From assembly GCF_002999335.1 (NCBI RefSeq), contig NW_020312118.1, forward strand, positions 1 through 64,000: a stretch of 64,000 bases of DNA, in the 5' to 3' direction. A program made the position numbers and the translations under genes. The notes under the pieces were generated by a model that had not been told where the DNA came from, ran no database searches, and was given only the letters and a program-made list of their open reading frames with translations. This DNA is from Cyclospora cayetanensis (lineage: Eukaryota > Apicomplexa > Conoidasida > Eucoccidiorida > Eimeriidae). Positions 20,501 through 33,050 of this stretch are shown piece by piece (position 1 is the first letter of the stretch; each line of letters opens with the position of its first letter).

Positions 20501-23500
20501 TCCCATCGCCCCCAGCAGACTACGGAGGAGGAACTGCAGCAGTGGCGGCTGCGCCTACTTTGAGTTCCCAAGCAGAACCAGGAGGCAGAACGTTGGAGCG
20601 GCGAACAAGTGTCACAGAAGCCCCCCTCTTCCGCTCGGAGTGTCACAGCTCTGCGGGCGTTCCGGAGTCGTCAGCTCCTCCGTTTAACGACCCCATGGTG
20701 TCTGCACAGCCGCGGGAAGCCAGGACTGATGGTAGGACGCTCCTGGTTCTGCTACCCTTAGCGTCCTTTTGGCGCTATTCAATATCTCGTGGTGCCACGT
20801 GCCTTGCGATTTTTTGTGATGCTGTGTTGCTAGTGCTTTGCTGCTCCTGCTTTGCGTTTGCCGCGGGTTACCGCTGCTGCCTCGGTACAATAAGAGGATT
20901 TCACAGAATGGATGCGCAGGGATTGGAGGAAAAGGATACCGTTTCTTGCGTGGGAACTGTCCTGCAGGATGCGACTTCTGCTGCTGCTGCATGGCTGGCT
21001 GGGCTATTTGGGCTCAAAGCACTGCAGGGCTGATGCTCACCTCCGTCACTTTCCACTACTCGGGAACCTCCACAGCGGCTCTGGCTAACCACACACCCGA
21101 ACAGCTTGTGGAAGCAACCGATGTGCGCCTGCGCTCCGCTTTGGTGCTGCTCGTGGAAAAGAGGCCCCAGCCACTCCATATCCTCGGCATCATAGGAGAA
21201 GTCCGCACTGAATGCGTCTCTTTACCGCTCTACCCCCGCATGATTCACCGCCACCCCTGCTGCAATAGGCTGCTAAATACGCCCTCCTTTGTAGACTTTT
21301 TGCAGTGCGCCGCTGCGTGCGTGTCATACGCTTTGTATACTGAGCACCAGCGCAGCTACTTTCCAGAGACCTCCTTGTGCCGGTAAGCGATTGAATCGCC
21401 GCTGTACCCGCTAAGACAGCTGTGGCGTTTGCTGCATCGTGTGCGCCTTTCAGATGGGAGTAGCTGTCGCCTGCTCCCCAAGCCGCGACGCTGCCCTCGG
21501 CGTTCCCCTGCAAACTGGACCGGTCATGCAGCTGCGGCTGCTGCTGCAGCCTTGCATGCATGCGCTCCTGCAGCGGCTGCTGCTAGCTGCTGCTGCGCGC
21601 ATCCCCCTCTACTCACAGGCATCCTTGGGCTGCCTGGAGGACTGCGAAAATAGGACGGAACGCTCCACGCGAAGTTTGGAGTGCAGTGGCAGCAACTCGC
21701 ACAGAAACACTTGCGTTAACAGGCTCCTTGAGTCTATCTCAGACCTTGTAGACGAATTCCAGTCATCTCCGCTCGCGCCGCATTTGTTGGAGCTGTGTCA
21801 GGTCGGCCTGCTGATGCGGTGTATCTCCACCTATTCGAAGGCAGGAAAGGCACACCGGATGCAACTGCGCGCCCAGGAGACCACGGAGCAGCAGCCTGAG
21901 ATCCATTCACCACCTGCATCTGCCTCGACATCAAGCCCCAGTGTTTTGCACGCGTCTACCCTCGAAAAGTCCACTGGGAATGAGCGTGTTGTTGCTGCAG
22001 CAGCAGCAGCGCTCATGAAGTCCCCAGAGGGCATCGCTCTTCTGTGGCTGCTGCGAACACTACAGCAGCAGTCTCCCCAGTTGTTTCTTGCTACGGTTGT
22101 CTCCTGCATGCGAAAGACAGAGCCCCTTGTTTCTCCTGCAGTACTCGGCTCGCTACTCCAGCAACAACTGCCACCCGCCGACCCCGTGGCACTCTTCACC
22201 AAGTCCCTCAACAGCGGACTCTTGCATACCGCTTCGCTGTATTTGCTACCAATTCAGGCGACGGAAGGACCTCTAGAGGTGCTGTTGCTGCTGCATGGTG
22301 CCATCCAGTTGTTTGTTGCTTTAAGCTTTTGTAACACCACACCGTTCCCCTTCGAGTCTCTTCTCTAAATGGATCGATTCAATCTACTACTGTCTATCAT
22401 GTAGCCTAACATATGCAACTGCTAGTTCTTCGTTTCTGGAATGCTGCGGTTACACGTTTCAGGTGCGATGTCGCCGCGTACTGCCGCTTCTCCGTGCTGC
22501 GCTGGCCGTTGGTGACTTTCACCTGGTCCGCAAGCTGCTACATTTCTTCTGGGCCTTTTTTACACATAGACGCCACCCTGAACCTGTGGGCACACTGCGC
22601 AGCATTGGTGACCAACATCATTGGGAGAGCTCAGCGCTCAAGTCCGCCTCAGACATGGCGTCTCAACGAGCACCCAAGGCCGAGCGGGCAATTAGCCAGC
22701 AGAAAGCAAAGCAGCAACGAAGGCTTCAAGAGAGAAACCGGCAGCGTGAAGAGTTGCAGTCGTTACTTTGGCGGCCCTTAAACGGGGGCGTCCACCTGAG
22801 CGGTGATGCTACTTTCGCTCATCCTGCAGTGAACGAAGGAAATGGGCTTTTTGCCATGACTTTGGGAGAGCCCTGTCTGTCATGCGTCCCTTTAGAGTTG
22901 GCGGCTGAAGATCGCCTACTGGCAGCACGAATATATCAGGAAGTAGAGAATGCGGTTGCCGTCGCTGCTCAAACACTCTTTCGACAGCAGCAGTGGCTTC
23001 GGTTGTTCGAATTTGCGACGATTCTGGCCCTTGACCTTCCGTCTTGGCTGCGAGATCACCGGAGCAGCACTCTGTGGCATCCTACCCGCCCCCCGCACCA
23101 GCAGGATACAAATGCTCGTCTTGTGTGTGTAACCGCGGTACCTGACACAGCCAGTCCGACAAGAGCAGCAAAGGAAGCTGCAGGGGTGTTGCCGCGTGAC
23201 TTTTTTGCAGCGGTCTCTTCCTTTGCTCAGCAGTTCCCTGTTGGCGAGAAACCAATTTTCCTGCATTTGCATCGGCCTAGAAGGCAGAAGAGCTCCACGC
23301 TGCGCGTACAAAGGCAAGCACAACAACATCCACAAGTGCACGTGGCACGGATGCCGACAGAAGCGGCACCCGTACCAGAGATGCAGTCGGCTGTGGTGCC
23401 AGTATCTACTGTTTTACAAGCGCATTCGTTTTGCACAAGTGGAAACATGCAATACCATTCTGCAGCTCAGATAGCCCGGTATCTGGGTAACGTGTTGCTG

Positions 23501-23722
23501 CTTGCCGGACACCCCATGTATGCACTGGCTCTGGCCGCTGCAGTACGAGACATGCAAGCAGCAACGCACCTACTTGGATGGTTTCCTGAGATGCGCTACT
23601 GGGTTTCGGAAGCAGCTACTGGTAGAGCATTGGATGGCTCATCCGAGGACCGAGTGATGCTCTGGCTATCCCGTGCAGCCACAAGCGGCACCAGTCCTCT
23701 CGAATACAGAAATGCAAATTAG
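14101..23722 (+). CDS. RIC1: RIC1 homologue (WD40 / RIC1 domain, Rab6-GEF partner), giant
   Basis: In yeast and animals RIC1 pairs with RGP1 to activate Rab6/Ypt6 at the Golgi. Exons: 14101-17726, 17931-20213, 20466-20731, an unresolved exon within about 20920-21382, 21454-22278 and 22463-23722; about 2,850 aa against about 1,400 in animals. Matches in order: N-terminal beta-propeller (SPCGLYIAVLSPWGVFVYSN), FSAIDKLG-like block (QAALSPDGAQLLVAGSRGVA, then RWRLL and GWYTNDIFFAT), HILRQLL-like helix (LLQPCMHALLQRLLLAAAA), then LFLATVVSCMRKTEPLVSPA, PVALFTKSLNSGLLHTASLY, RAALAVGDFHLVRKLLHFF, and the terminal NVLLLAGHPMYALALAAAVR. The ATG at 14101 aligns with the family's start. Poly-Gln, poly-Ser and Cys/Ala-rich inserts fall between these blocks. 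An extra 3' exon near 24000-24252 is conceivable but unsupported. Confidence 0.85.
16328..16432. repeat. CAG/GAG microsatellite encoding poly-Gln/Glu in RIC1
   Basis: A run of cag and gag triplets, about 105 bp, in frame in RIC1 exon 1; encodes alternating Gln tracts and Glu. Lies in a linker between propeller blades. Confidence 0.9.
17484..17540. repeat. AGC/AGT microsatellite encoding poly-Ser in RIC1
   Basis: About nineteen consecutive agc/agt codons encode a pure serine tract near the end of RIC1 exon 1. The length is expected to vary between strains. Confidence 0.9.
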
Positions 23723-26700
23723 ACAAAGCATCTGCAATCGGGGTGTACATCCCTCGGCTTTCGAGGCTGGGTAGCTGCTTTTGCTTCCCCGGGCGTATTT
23801 TTCGGGGAAGATAAATTCGGAATGATAAGATTAGGTGCTGTTGGTAAACTTTCTGCCGCAACTGGGAGCCTTGTGGCTACAGGGCTTCCATTACGTATGT
23901 TTTTTACAATTGTTGCCTTTCTTCTGCGATTAGGGAGCACCCCGCCTGCTACTGCTGGTGAATACGTGGTATGTGGCCCAATCAGCTTTTTAGGGGGTTG
24001 CAGACATACATGCAGCAGTTGTTGATGCATTTGATGATGCCTAAAATACAAAGCCACAACGCAGACGCATTACCAGACGGGGGCACACCGTATTCCATGG
24101 TACATGAGAAGAATCAGATGCTAGCCACTGCGACTCCTCGCCAGGGTTTGACCACTGAGAATAGTCAAAATATTGGCAACTTCATGCCAGTACCCCAAAA
24201 AGTGGACATGAACCGTGGGTACAACTTGGTTGGTTGCCCTGGTTGTAGTTGATTACGTGTAGCTCCACAAGCATATGCTTTGTCAGCTTACAGGCTCTTT
24301 GCTTTGTGGCATCCAGGGATTTCATTCATATGCCTACAGTGCCGCGAAAGTGTGAGCTGCATGTTTAGCTGTCTTTAGTCATAAAACCTCATGATGCCAC
24401 CTAGTTGGTACGGTAGTTCCCATCCCCGGTGCGTGTTCAGTGCCGGTAGGCTATTTTCCAGAAGACGAGTAGTACAGAGCAGTACTCTGTGAATATTTGG
24501 AAAATCATTGCTGTCGAAAGACGGTATTCTCTGATGATAATCTGACGAACTAGGATTTAAGCAGCGTCTAAAGATTAGCAAAGCAATTGTCTGTCGACAA
24601 GTGTTTATCCAAAAGGCTCATGATGTATGTGCTTTTTCCCAAACGGACTGCGACAGGGATGTTATGCAACGACAGTACGGCGCACGGCAACCCATCGACT
24701 CTAGAGACCTAACAGCGACGTGCCCCAACTTGGAGTGAGGTGGGTAATTGACGTACTACTGAGCCACACGCACGGTGATATGCTGAAACCGCCAGCTTTA
24801 GTGAAGGATGGCTCAACATGCGTCGACGACTTCTTTGGCATTGCTTTGTGCAGCCGTCCCAATCGACCGAAAAATCGATACCTCAACAAATTTTGCATGC
24901 AGCTAAATCATGAAAATACCATTTTCATCGTGTTCAATACTTGAAATTCTTGTCTCCTTACTTTCATCAAGTGAACAGTTTAGAGTGTGGCGATAGTTGC
25001 ATGAATCAAAATCTTTTATTGTACTGTCGTACAAGTTCATCACCGCAGTCCTGCAATGAGCTGAAAATAAGTTTATTGCGTAGCTCTTAATGTAAGCATT
25101 ATGCGAAGCACATGCGGCCTCTTAGGGAAGCGATGTTAAAAGAGCATCCTGCATGCCAATGAGATACATACCGAATAGTCTTCTAGCAGCATGAATCCTC
25201 ATTTCCGGATAACAAGCGACCGCATGCCCAATAGTGGAACATGAACAAAATATGATAATCCGACTATTTTGACCCTACGCTGATCAATATGCAACAACGA
25301 ATTCCGAGCATATAGTACTGCAATCTTCACCTGCTCATGCAATCTCTTCGGCAGGCGATCCGCGATTCGCATTCCCCAAAGCCAAATCAGTGTTGGATAG
25401 TACTGGCACTCTACTGCATTTAGGGTGTAGAGAATTGTGTCGTCCCACCAAAACACCTTATCAAGGTGATGTACAATTGAACTTCCTACGTTAGTGCATT
25501 GGAGGTCATATAGCAGGGCTGCGCGCGTTGATTTTCTCGTCGTAAACAGTTTTTTGGCCACAATTATATGATCAGTGTGTAGTGGGTACTCTTCCGCAGA
25601 CAGTATGGGGCAGAACCTCGGTGTCCAACAGCAACTAACCTAGAAAGGGACGAAACCACTGGTACACTGAAAATACACTGGAAATGTACCCTTTCCGGGC
25701 TTTAGACATCATCTTTATGCAACGTTGGTTTATTTCGTAGGAGCTCCCATTCGCTGCGACATGGAGCGAACATGTAACCCACCCTTCCATCCGAATCCCG
25801 GGTCATTGGGTGTCTCATCAGGCACTTTGAACGGATGCTAAAGTGAAAAGAAGCACTACTCCTGTGTGAGGAGTGTGTTGTGTGTAAGGCATGCAATGTG
25901 CTTTGGATGGAAACGTAAGCTGGATAGCTTTCAGGGCTCGACAACGTTTTAGTGCTTCCTATTCTCATACTGGGAGGCCCAGCACTGCAAAAGCCGGACT
26001 AGAGAAACTAGAAAAATTACAACGCCAGCTTTGGATCCTTCTAGGAGAAAGGCCCACAATTAAGAAAAAAAAGCAAACAATTTTGAGCCACAAGAAACTA
26101 GCATGCATTCTAAATTCTAGTTATAACACATTTTGATCAAATGGTAATTGCCTGTAGATTCACGTATCCTAATGAGGGGTCCAGACTTGCTGTCAAGAAA
26201 GTCTGACGTTAATTAAAGCTTCTTGTTTTTGCAGCCAGATTCCTCCTTAAGCCCTTCACTGGGGGCAAGTCTTTATTTGTATCCAATCTAAATCATCCTA
26301 TGATTTTGACAGATTTCTAGCAGTATACAAGGTAAGGCTGATTTGCCCCAATGATGGGTCTTACTAGAGAACCACTCTTTCATCAGCGAAACAAGCACCA
26401 CTGCAGGGGAAATTAGGAATAATGCTGCCTTTATTTGCGAGAGTATGTCTCTCAATCGCGGGTAGGTTCTGTCTGCGGCAAGAATATGCAAGATTTACCT
26501 CAGAATGCAGCTTCACCCAACTGAAGAAAAGTGGATGAATCTCCTGGTGCATGGTTATTTTTTAAGACTTTCGGGTTTGCCATCGTTTGCCTTTGTTGGT
26601 TGATTGAAAAGCTAATTTTACTTGCCTTGAACTTATCAAAGCGGCTTTGCATGCCAAGACGTGGGGAACAGATGAATGGACTGCCAGGAACTCTACCCCA

Positions 26701-29700
26701 TCGGATCTAATAGATCTCTGTTCTAGAACACCTTTTATTAGGACAGCGATAGCGATCATGCATGCGCTCACAAGCAAGTAAGCTTTGCCGGCAGGTGAGG
26801 GAAGGTGCTCACACTACCCGAAACAAGAGTTGGCACAGCACACTGCAACACTTTCCGCTGGGATCGAGACTCTCCCCCACCAAAAAAGCATCTTCCGTGT
26901 ATTGCACTGGATTTCTACGATTGGTACTCTTCCTCCTGGTACAGAAAGGAGAGGCGAGTTCGCAGGGTGGCGCAGAACGCTTTAGGACTTGTGCGCAATC
27001 GCGTGCAAGCTCTTAGCTGGTGCACTCGATCTCGACCCAAAGCCTACGCCTAGTTAGCGCTCTTTAAGTTAGCTATGCTGTTTGTGTGCTTCTATCATGG
27101 CTTGCCAGGATAGAATCTGCAAATATCAAGACTGCTGCAGCCATGCGGCATCTGGATACGTCGCTTCTCATGACCACCAGGCGTATACGCAGAGCGGACG
27201 AATTGAATACTGCCATTCGTTGAACACCATTTGTAGAAATCGCAAAGAACCATGAAGCATGCACTATATGGGTGAAGGCTGCGAGTTCCAAGTTTTTGTT
27301 TCGACCACAATGTGCAGCGAAGTTCAGACTTAATCACCTGCCTGTTCTGCATTTTAATTCCTGTGAATCAGGGTTTGCTTCCAATCTAGGATTGACCATT
27401 TGACCTCTATGCGCTGAGCTACTATGCGCTAAGCTACTATGCGCTACTGTGTACGATGCTCGTTGAGGTCGGAGAGTACGGCAACGCGTATCTTAGCTTT
27501 CTTCTACCAGTTGGCCAGATCCTCGTGAATCAGGGCAGTTATGGACGGATTCCCTGAATGGATTCCTCAGTGACTTTGTTTTGTTACGAAATATGGCTTA
27601 GGCACTAAGGATCTCCATGTGGAAGTCATAGGATGGGCTTTTACGCATGCCTTCTCCAGTGGCACATAGCATGCCTTGTTGTCCAGTGTACCTAATTCCT
27701 TTTGTGCAGCAGCTTTGCATGTATGCAGAAGAGTTAGACCATAGAGTCAGTAATGCGCTATATCATTTTGCAGATGTTGTATCCTAACTAAGAACGCTGA
27801 AGGCTTGCTTGGCCATCTGCGCCAAGCACTCTGACCTGATTTCCTCAGAAGAATATGCTTATCAGGTTAGGTAAACTTACTTTGTAGGTAACTATTTGCC
27901 TACAAATATTTCGTAAGGGGACATTATAAGACTTTGTATCGCTTTTAGATTGGCAGCCAGTCGTTCCTGCATCAAGGGTTCAGTTGCATATTTTGACCCT
28001 TAAATTGTTGTCTCAGGAATTTTGATTGCTTTTATCTACTCACCAACAGACGCTCATATGATACACCGGCAGAAGATCCTACACAGCGATGCGGGGGAAC
28101 ACAGGATTTATGTATAGGTGGTAATTCTCATCGCAATCACTAGCCTGCAGTCCTGCTATTCTATTCCCTTTAGCCGAAAAACAACCTGACAAGGAATGAA
28201 TGATAGTAATTTCACAGGATCCGTTGCGTTTCTTCATAACCCTTAAGTCTGCTAAGGAATGCTCTACTGCACTTTTTTCGTATGTAGAACACTTGAATAT
28301 TGAGTCATGCAACAGACAAGTGTACTTACAGAGCGTAGGGCTCTAAGTGACCTGAATTCTGGCTATTCAATTCCTTTCAACTAGAAATAAGCTCAAAAGG
28401 AATAAATGAGAGCTATTTTACAGGTTCCGTTGCCTTGAATTAACTCGTAGTTCTTCAGCCCTACACTAACCGTGGGCTACACTTGATCCGCCCGGGGACA
28501 CCTGGGCCAAGGAGTCAATCTGACCGCAAAATCGCCTCCTATCTTGATAATTGACAAAATCAGCGGCACAACACTTCATGTAACATTTTGATGCTACTAC
28601 AGACTGCTATCGTGATGACTATAGGACTTCTTTTTTGAGTATACCGCGGCTGTTGAAGTTGACATGACAGCGCTTTCTAAACCAGGCTGCCCGATTGGAT
28701 AAAACACACATCCTCAGGCATTAAAAATATACTCACTAATATGTTCGAGCATATTATTCCATATGTGCTGCACGAGGGTGGGGAGACGAAGCGGTCTATA
28801 CGTAAGGAAGTGACTTGAATGCAGCGTACCATACTGGACGTTTCAACTCTTTGGTTGGTCCTTTCCCCAGGTATTGATCAGCTTATTGCATAGTTTCGTT
28901 CGTGTGCTAGCCTCCACTTCAAGCAGGCACTAAGCTGTAAAATGCCATTGTGCGTCTCACGAAAGGAAATACCCTTTTCTTGAACAACTCAGCTGTGGCA
29001 TGATGAATACGCCTCAGGTGCCCTTCCGCGTTGGGCCACGAACATCATGCACGTAAAACCAAATTCAAACCCTCTCTATGATCTTTGAATTCATGTGCAA
29101 TCGTTGAAGTGCTGCCGTTTTTCTTCTGAAGAACCTAGCCGCGCATACCAGGCTTCAAAATGTGCTTGCATTATGTGTACCCTCTACGGAATGCCGTCAA
29201 GCGTACGGCGTCTCGCACGCAGACAAACGCCCGTTTTTACAATGTGGCAGGTGGTCTGGCACTAATGCGAGCGTTTAAAACTTCCCTGACTGCGCTGCTT
29301 CGTTTACGACATGTGTAATAACACGTTGCACCTTTGATGCCCGCTCTCAAAGTGAACCTGGTCGGCGTAATGCAGCTTCTTAACTCTATTTAGGTGGCTC
29401 AATAGAGTTTGTTTCGTATCGATGTATCTCAGCGCTACAGCGTGCAAACGTAACTGCTTTTCTCGATAGTTTCTGCATTGCACTGCTGTTAGTCACTCTG
29501 CTATCTTAGGTTACTTAGGCTCCAAGTGCCAGCTGGAAGTACAGTGTTCTTGCTATAATACGCATATTCATGTCATTAAATGTATCTATGTCACACTCTC
29601 CGTGTCAAGTCGTTTCCGATAAGGGCTGCATGCAGTGCCTACCGCTCAGCTTCTACGAGATGCATCGAAGCGTAGAGGGAGAAGTCGCTTCCTGCTCAGT

Positions 29701-30590
29701 AGACCCTATTCATTAAACAATTTCTAGGATCACAGTTTGCTCCCCCGTAAGCAAAGAGCGCTCCAGCATGCAAAATTATAGTTTTTCTAGCGTGGGTCCT
29801 GTCAGCCGAGAGTCGACTACATTTGCTTCAATGGCCTCCATTGTTGCAGTCTCCATAGAAAATGAGTAGTGTTGATGTGTCGATGCAGCTCTAAACCATC
29901 CTGATTTTTGATAGTTGTCCACCGTTGGTCCTCCTGGATTGCTACGTGCTCCTAATATAGGATTGCTACACGTACAGTCCAGACATCCTAAAACGTACAG
30001 CTACAAACCCGACAACTGCGTAACAGCAGTAATCTGCATTTTCTATAATCCATAAGAAATACGATACTTATTCAGTTCAAGTGTCGCGGCAAGAATCTGC
30101 TGTCGAAATCAGCAAGGTCTGAGGACGCTGCCCAGCATGTTCTGGGGCCGCACATCTCTGTAATTCGGAAACGCACAAATTAGGCACATGCGTGCTTCTA
30201 CTCTCCACATTGTACAACTCTAACACCTTATCAAAAGTCGCCGTAGAGCGACACTCAGCTCCAGGCTCAATACAAACTTACAAAATGGTGCTATGTGCCC
30301 TTCAAGGGAGCTCCCTTAGTTTCCTACACGTGCCGCTCTCTATTTCCCCCACGAGAGAACGGGGAGAGGGAGGATGGGTGTAGCTGCACCCTATAACCAC
30401 GCCAAATGCTTGCAACTAGTTGCACATATCGTTTTGCGCGCACGTGCGCAACCTTGCACCTTCTTGTATCGAGCTGACAGGGCACGAGTCAATGTCTTAC
30501 CAAGGTGAGGCAGAGCCTTCATGCGAGAGGCACAACAGGCAGTAAGAGAAGGGTGCTCTGCTCATGAAACCGGTCTATTGTGGTTTTGCA
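23723..30590. other. long gene-poor region
   Basis: About 6.9 kb with lower GC than the flanking genes and no frame above about 120 codons. The longest (25199-25561, minus) has no recognisable domain. A 90-codon plus frame near 23971-24252, just after RIC1, could be a lost terminal exon but aligns with nothing I know. A short tandem echo (ctatgcgct) occurs near 27410-27447. Otherwise I see only the direct repeat listed separately. Confidence 0.6.
28156..28433. repeat. imperfect direct repeat, two copies of about 72 bp
   Basis: 28156-28227 and 28363-28433 match at about three quarters of positions; both start ctattc, contain aaggaat(g/a)aatga and end in tccgttgc. They are separated by about 135 bp. 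They may be remnants of an older tandem array or of a mobile element. Confidence 0.65.
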
Positions 30591-30599
30591 ACCATTCGT

Positions 30600-33050
30600 T
30601 AAGCAAAGAACTTGATGGAACGATCACCCAAAGGCAAGCAGAAATGGGAGCGTGTAAAGGCGACGCTCGCGGATGCACTAAATAAGGGCGAGCTGCCGGC
30701 AATTCAGACACGTCCTAGTGGGCCAACAAACCGTGTTCAGCTGATTGCTGGGTCAATCTTAAGCTGAATCCCGCGGGAAAGAATACGTCAGCGTGAAGAG
30801 GAGATTGAACGGGAAGCGAATGATTTGGTGAAAGAAGGTGAAATGCAGGTATTGACCTGTGCTTTTAGGCATAACCCATTTTTAGCACCAAAAGCGGCAG
30901 AAAGTCGCAGATGTAAATCAACATTAAACCCTTGATCAAGGCTACTATCAACCACAAGTTTTCAACGCCCTATATGGACGGAGAATTTTTGATAAATCAC
31001 ACGAATCCAGAGTGTACGAAACACCTAACATTCCAGATGCTTCTTCTAAGAAACCCCATTATTGTGATGGCACGCATAAAGCGGTGTCCACATTGCCCCT
31101 CACAAACTCGAATTTACCTCAAGGCCGCTTGGACTTTTAAATGGCCCAGCTTAACTGCAACGGTTAGTTAATGGGGATTCGTGTGCGCCTATCAATGAGA
31201 AGTGAAAGGCTAGCTACATTGGTGACATCTTGCATTTCAGTTTAAACGCTCCAAAACACCTACAAGTCCTGCGGCGTGCGCCCTAACTAACGCCGAATAA
31301 GCAGTGGTCTGCGCGGGCCCGCACGTTTTCGTGTTTTATGGGCACAATGATATTTCTGGACTTTACATTTTGGCTTCAGGTGTTGTGCCACATTGAGCAA
31401 GAACTGCAGCACAATCGAGGCGTGGCCTTTACGAATACACATCCGCAAAGGCGTTACGAAGTTCCAGGGGCTTGTATCTGATTATATTTGCGTATATCAC
31501 TGCTGCTTATGTCGTCATACTTAAGAAAACACTGTTTGTAATCCATGCAGCATGGACGCTTATTGCCTCACAACTCCGGTGCCCCAGCTCCCTAATAAGC
31601 GTCACATTTTCCTAAAGTGTGATTGGGTAATGGGTAATGACGTAGTGGTCGGTGCTATTCTCTTCCGAAAGGCTAGAAGCTCTCAGTAAGATCGAATCAT
31701 AGCTTGCTGTTCAGACTACTATCGAAGCCGAACAGTAGCGGGAACTCTGCAGTGTGGTGGGCAATGAAAACGCCGGCCCTATGGCATGGGTTTCCTTTAC
31801 TGTTCAGACAGACTATCACTCTTTAGCGTATATTACAAAAATGTGTTCAGTGCTGTAATAGCCCTAGAGCACTGCATTTGCTCGGACACCTCCTGCGGTA
31901 CAATTTTCCATGTGTTGTATTCAAGGCATCACCCGTTGTCGCCTGCGGGCTTTCACGCCGCTTCAGCGATTCACTATGATGCAGTGCAACCGCTGCTCTC
32001 TCCAACGATTCTCGTTTTCTGTAGAAAATGTGTCGTGTGCTTTTGACATCCACGAACTGAGTAATATTCCCCAAATCCAGAAGAACAAAACGGTGAAAGA
32101 TTCTCACGCTTTGGATAGCCTTTTATGGTTCAAAACGAAGCGAGGACACCGTCGCTTGTACAATGCAACTTGGATACACATCACAGTGCGCATAAACATG
32201 CTCCCTCGGGCCACAATGAAAGTCGCATTACAGTGGAAGGGCCCCTGCAGTTTTTTGACGGCCTGGGAGCTGTCTTGTTGCAGAGGAATATGCCTTGTCA
32301 TGCCCACTTTGAAGGCATTAGTGCTAACCAGAGAATGGCTTCTTCGTTGGACTGCGGGTCAGGAAAGCATTAACGTCGCTTTCAACAACCTCAACGAACG
32401 ATACTCTTTACATCTCTTGATCCAGCTGTGTCACGGCTGGTGAGTTACTCAATTGTCCTTAATTCATGTGTAGAAGAATTGCGGGTTCCCCACGAATAGC
32501 ATTCTGAATAGATATTCGAAGTTAGCCAGTGCGTTTGAGCGGATCTTTATGGTCCGCCTACACATTGACCATAATGTGACTCAAACCGTGCTGAGGCAGA
32601 TGAGCATGTCGAGCTCGCCAATTGTAGTCTTCTGCACGATATGAATCCCCCCAGCGCCGAAGTCCTATTGATATATTTCAGTTTCCACCTTGTACTGTGT
32701 AGGTCTAAAAGATATACAATAGTGCACTCGTCTACCCATTGTCCTTTCGTATCCTGATCTACAGTAAGAAGGGGCTCTTCAATTCAAGCCTAGACTTGAT
32801 GGTTGCGAGCAGCAGCCACTGTTGGAGGCGGAGGGACTCAGAGAACAGCAGGCTAATGCGCGTGTACGTGCAAAGCTACAGATAGAAAAGACCTGATCGT
32901 GAGACAGAACGGTTGATAATGTGTTTCGAATGTGGAGATTTGGACGTAGTGGATCGTAACGCATTACCGGAGCTGTATGAGGAGACCAGAGGAAGAAGTC
33001 TGCGGCCCAGTGGCTAGGACCAGTTGTCATCCTCTCACGAATCAACGCTC
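30600..33050 (+). mobile_element. decayed Ty3/gypsy (chromovirus-like) retrotransposon pol relic
   Basis: Conceptual fragments in shifting frames follow pol order. Near 30790-30990 there is an RT N-terminal block (EREANDLVKEGE, FRHNPFLAPK, then KATINHKFSTPYMD in another frame). Near 31215-31260 lies YIGDILHFS, a damaged YxDD motif, followed by PKHLQVLRR. Near 31620-31680 is DWVMGNDVVVGAILF (start of RNase H), and near 31785-31830 WVSFTVQTDYHSLAYI (RNase H TDH block). Near 32110-32160 LDSLLWFKTKRGHRRLY matches the integrase zinc-binding N-terminus, and near 32990-33030 the KSAAQWLGPVVIL block matches the region after the integrase core. Stops and frameshifts are numerous. I found neither gag nor long terminal repeats. 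Confidence 0.8.

Noticed and set aside
25199..25561. 120-codon minus frame, considered as a retroviral-type gag fragment
   Set aside because: Only a vague resemblance (RLPKRLHEQVKIAVLYAR); no accompanying zinc knuckle or protease block nearby.
30932..31171. 79-codon plus frame as a possible small gene
   Set aside because: It is one piece of the reverse-transcriptase relic in a shifted frame.
31910..32443. 177-codon plus frame as an intact gene
   Set aside because: It contains the integrase zinc-binding-like block and lies between RNase H and later integrase remnants; it is part of the dead element.
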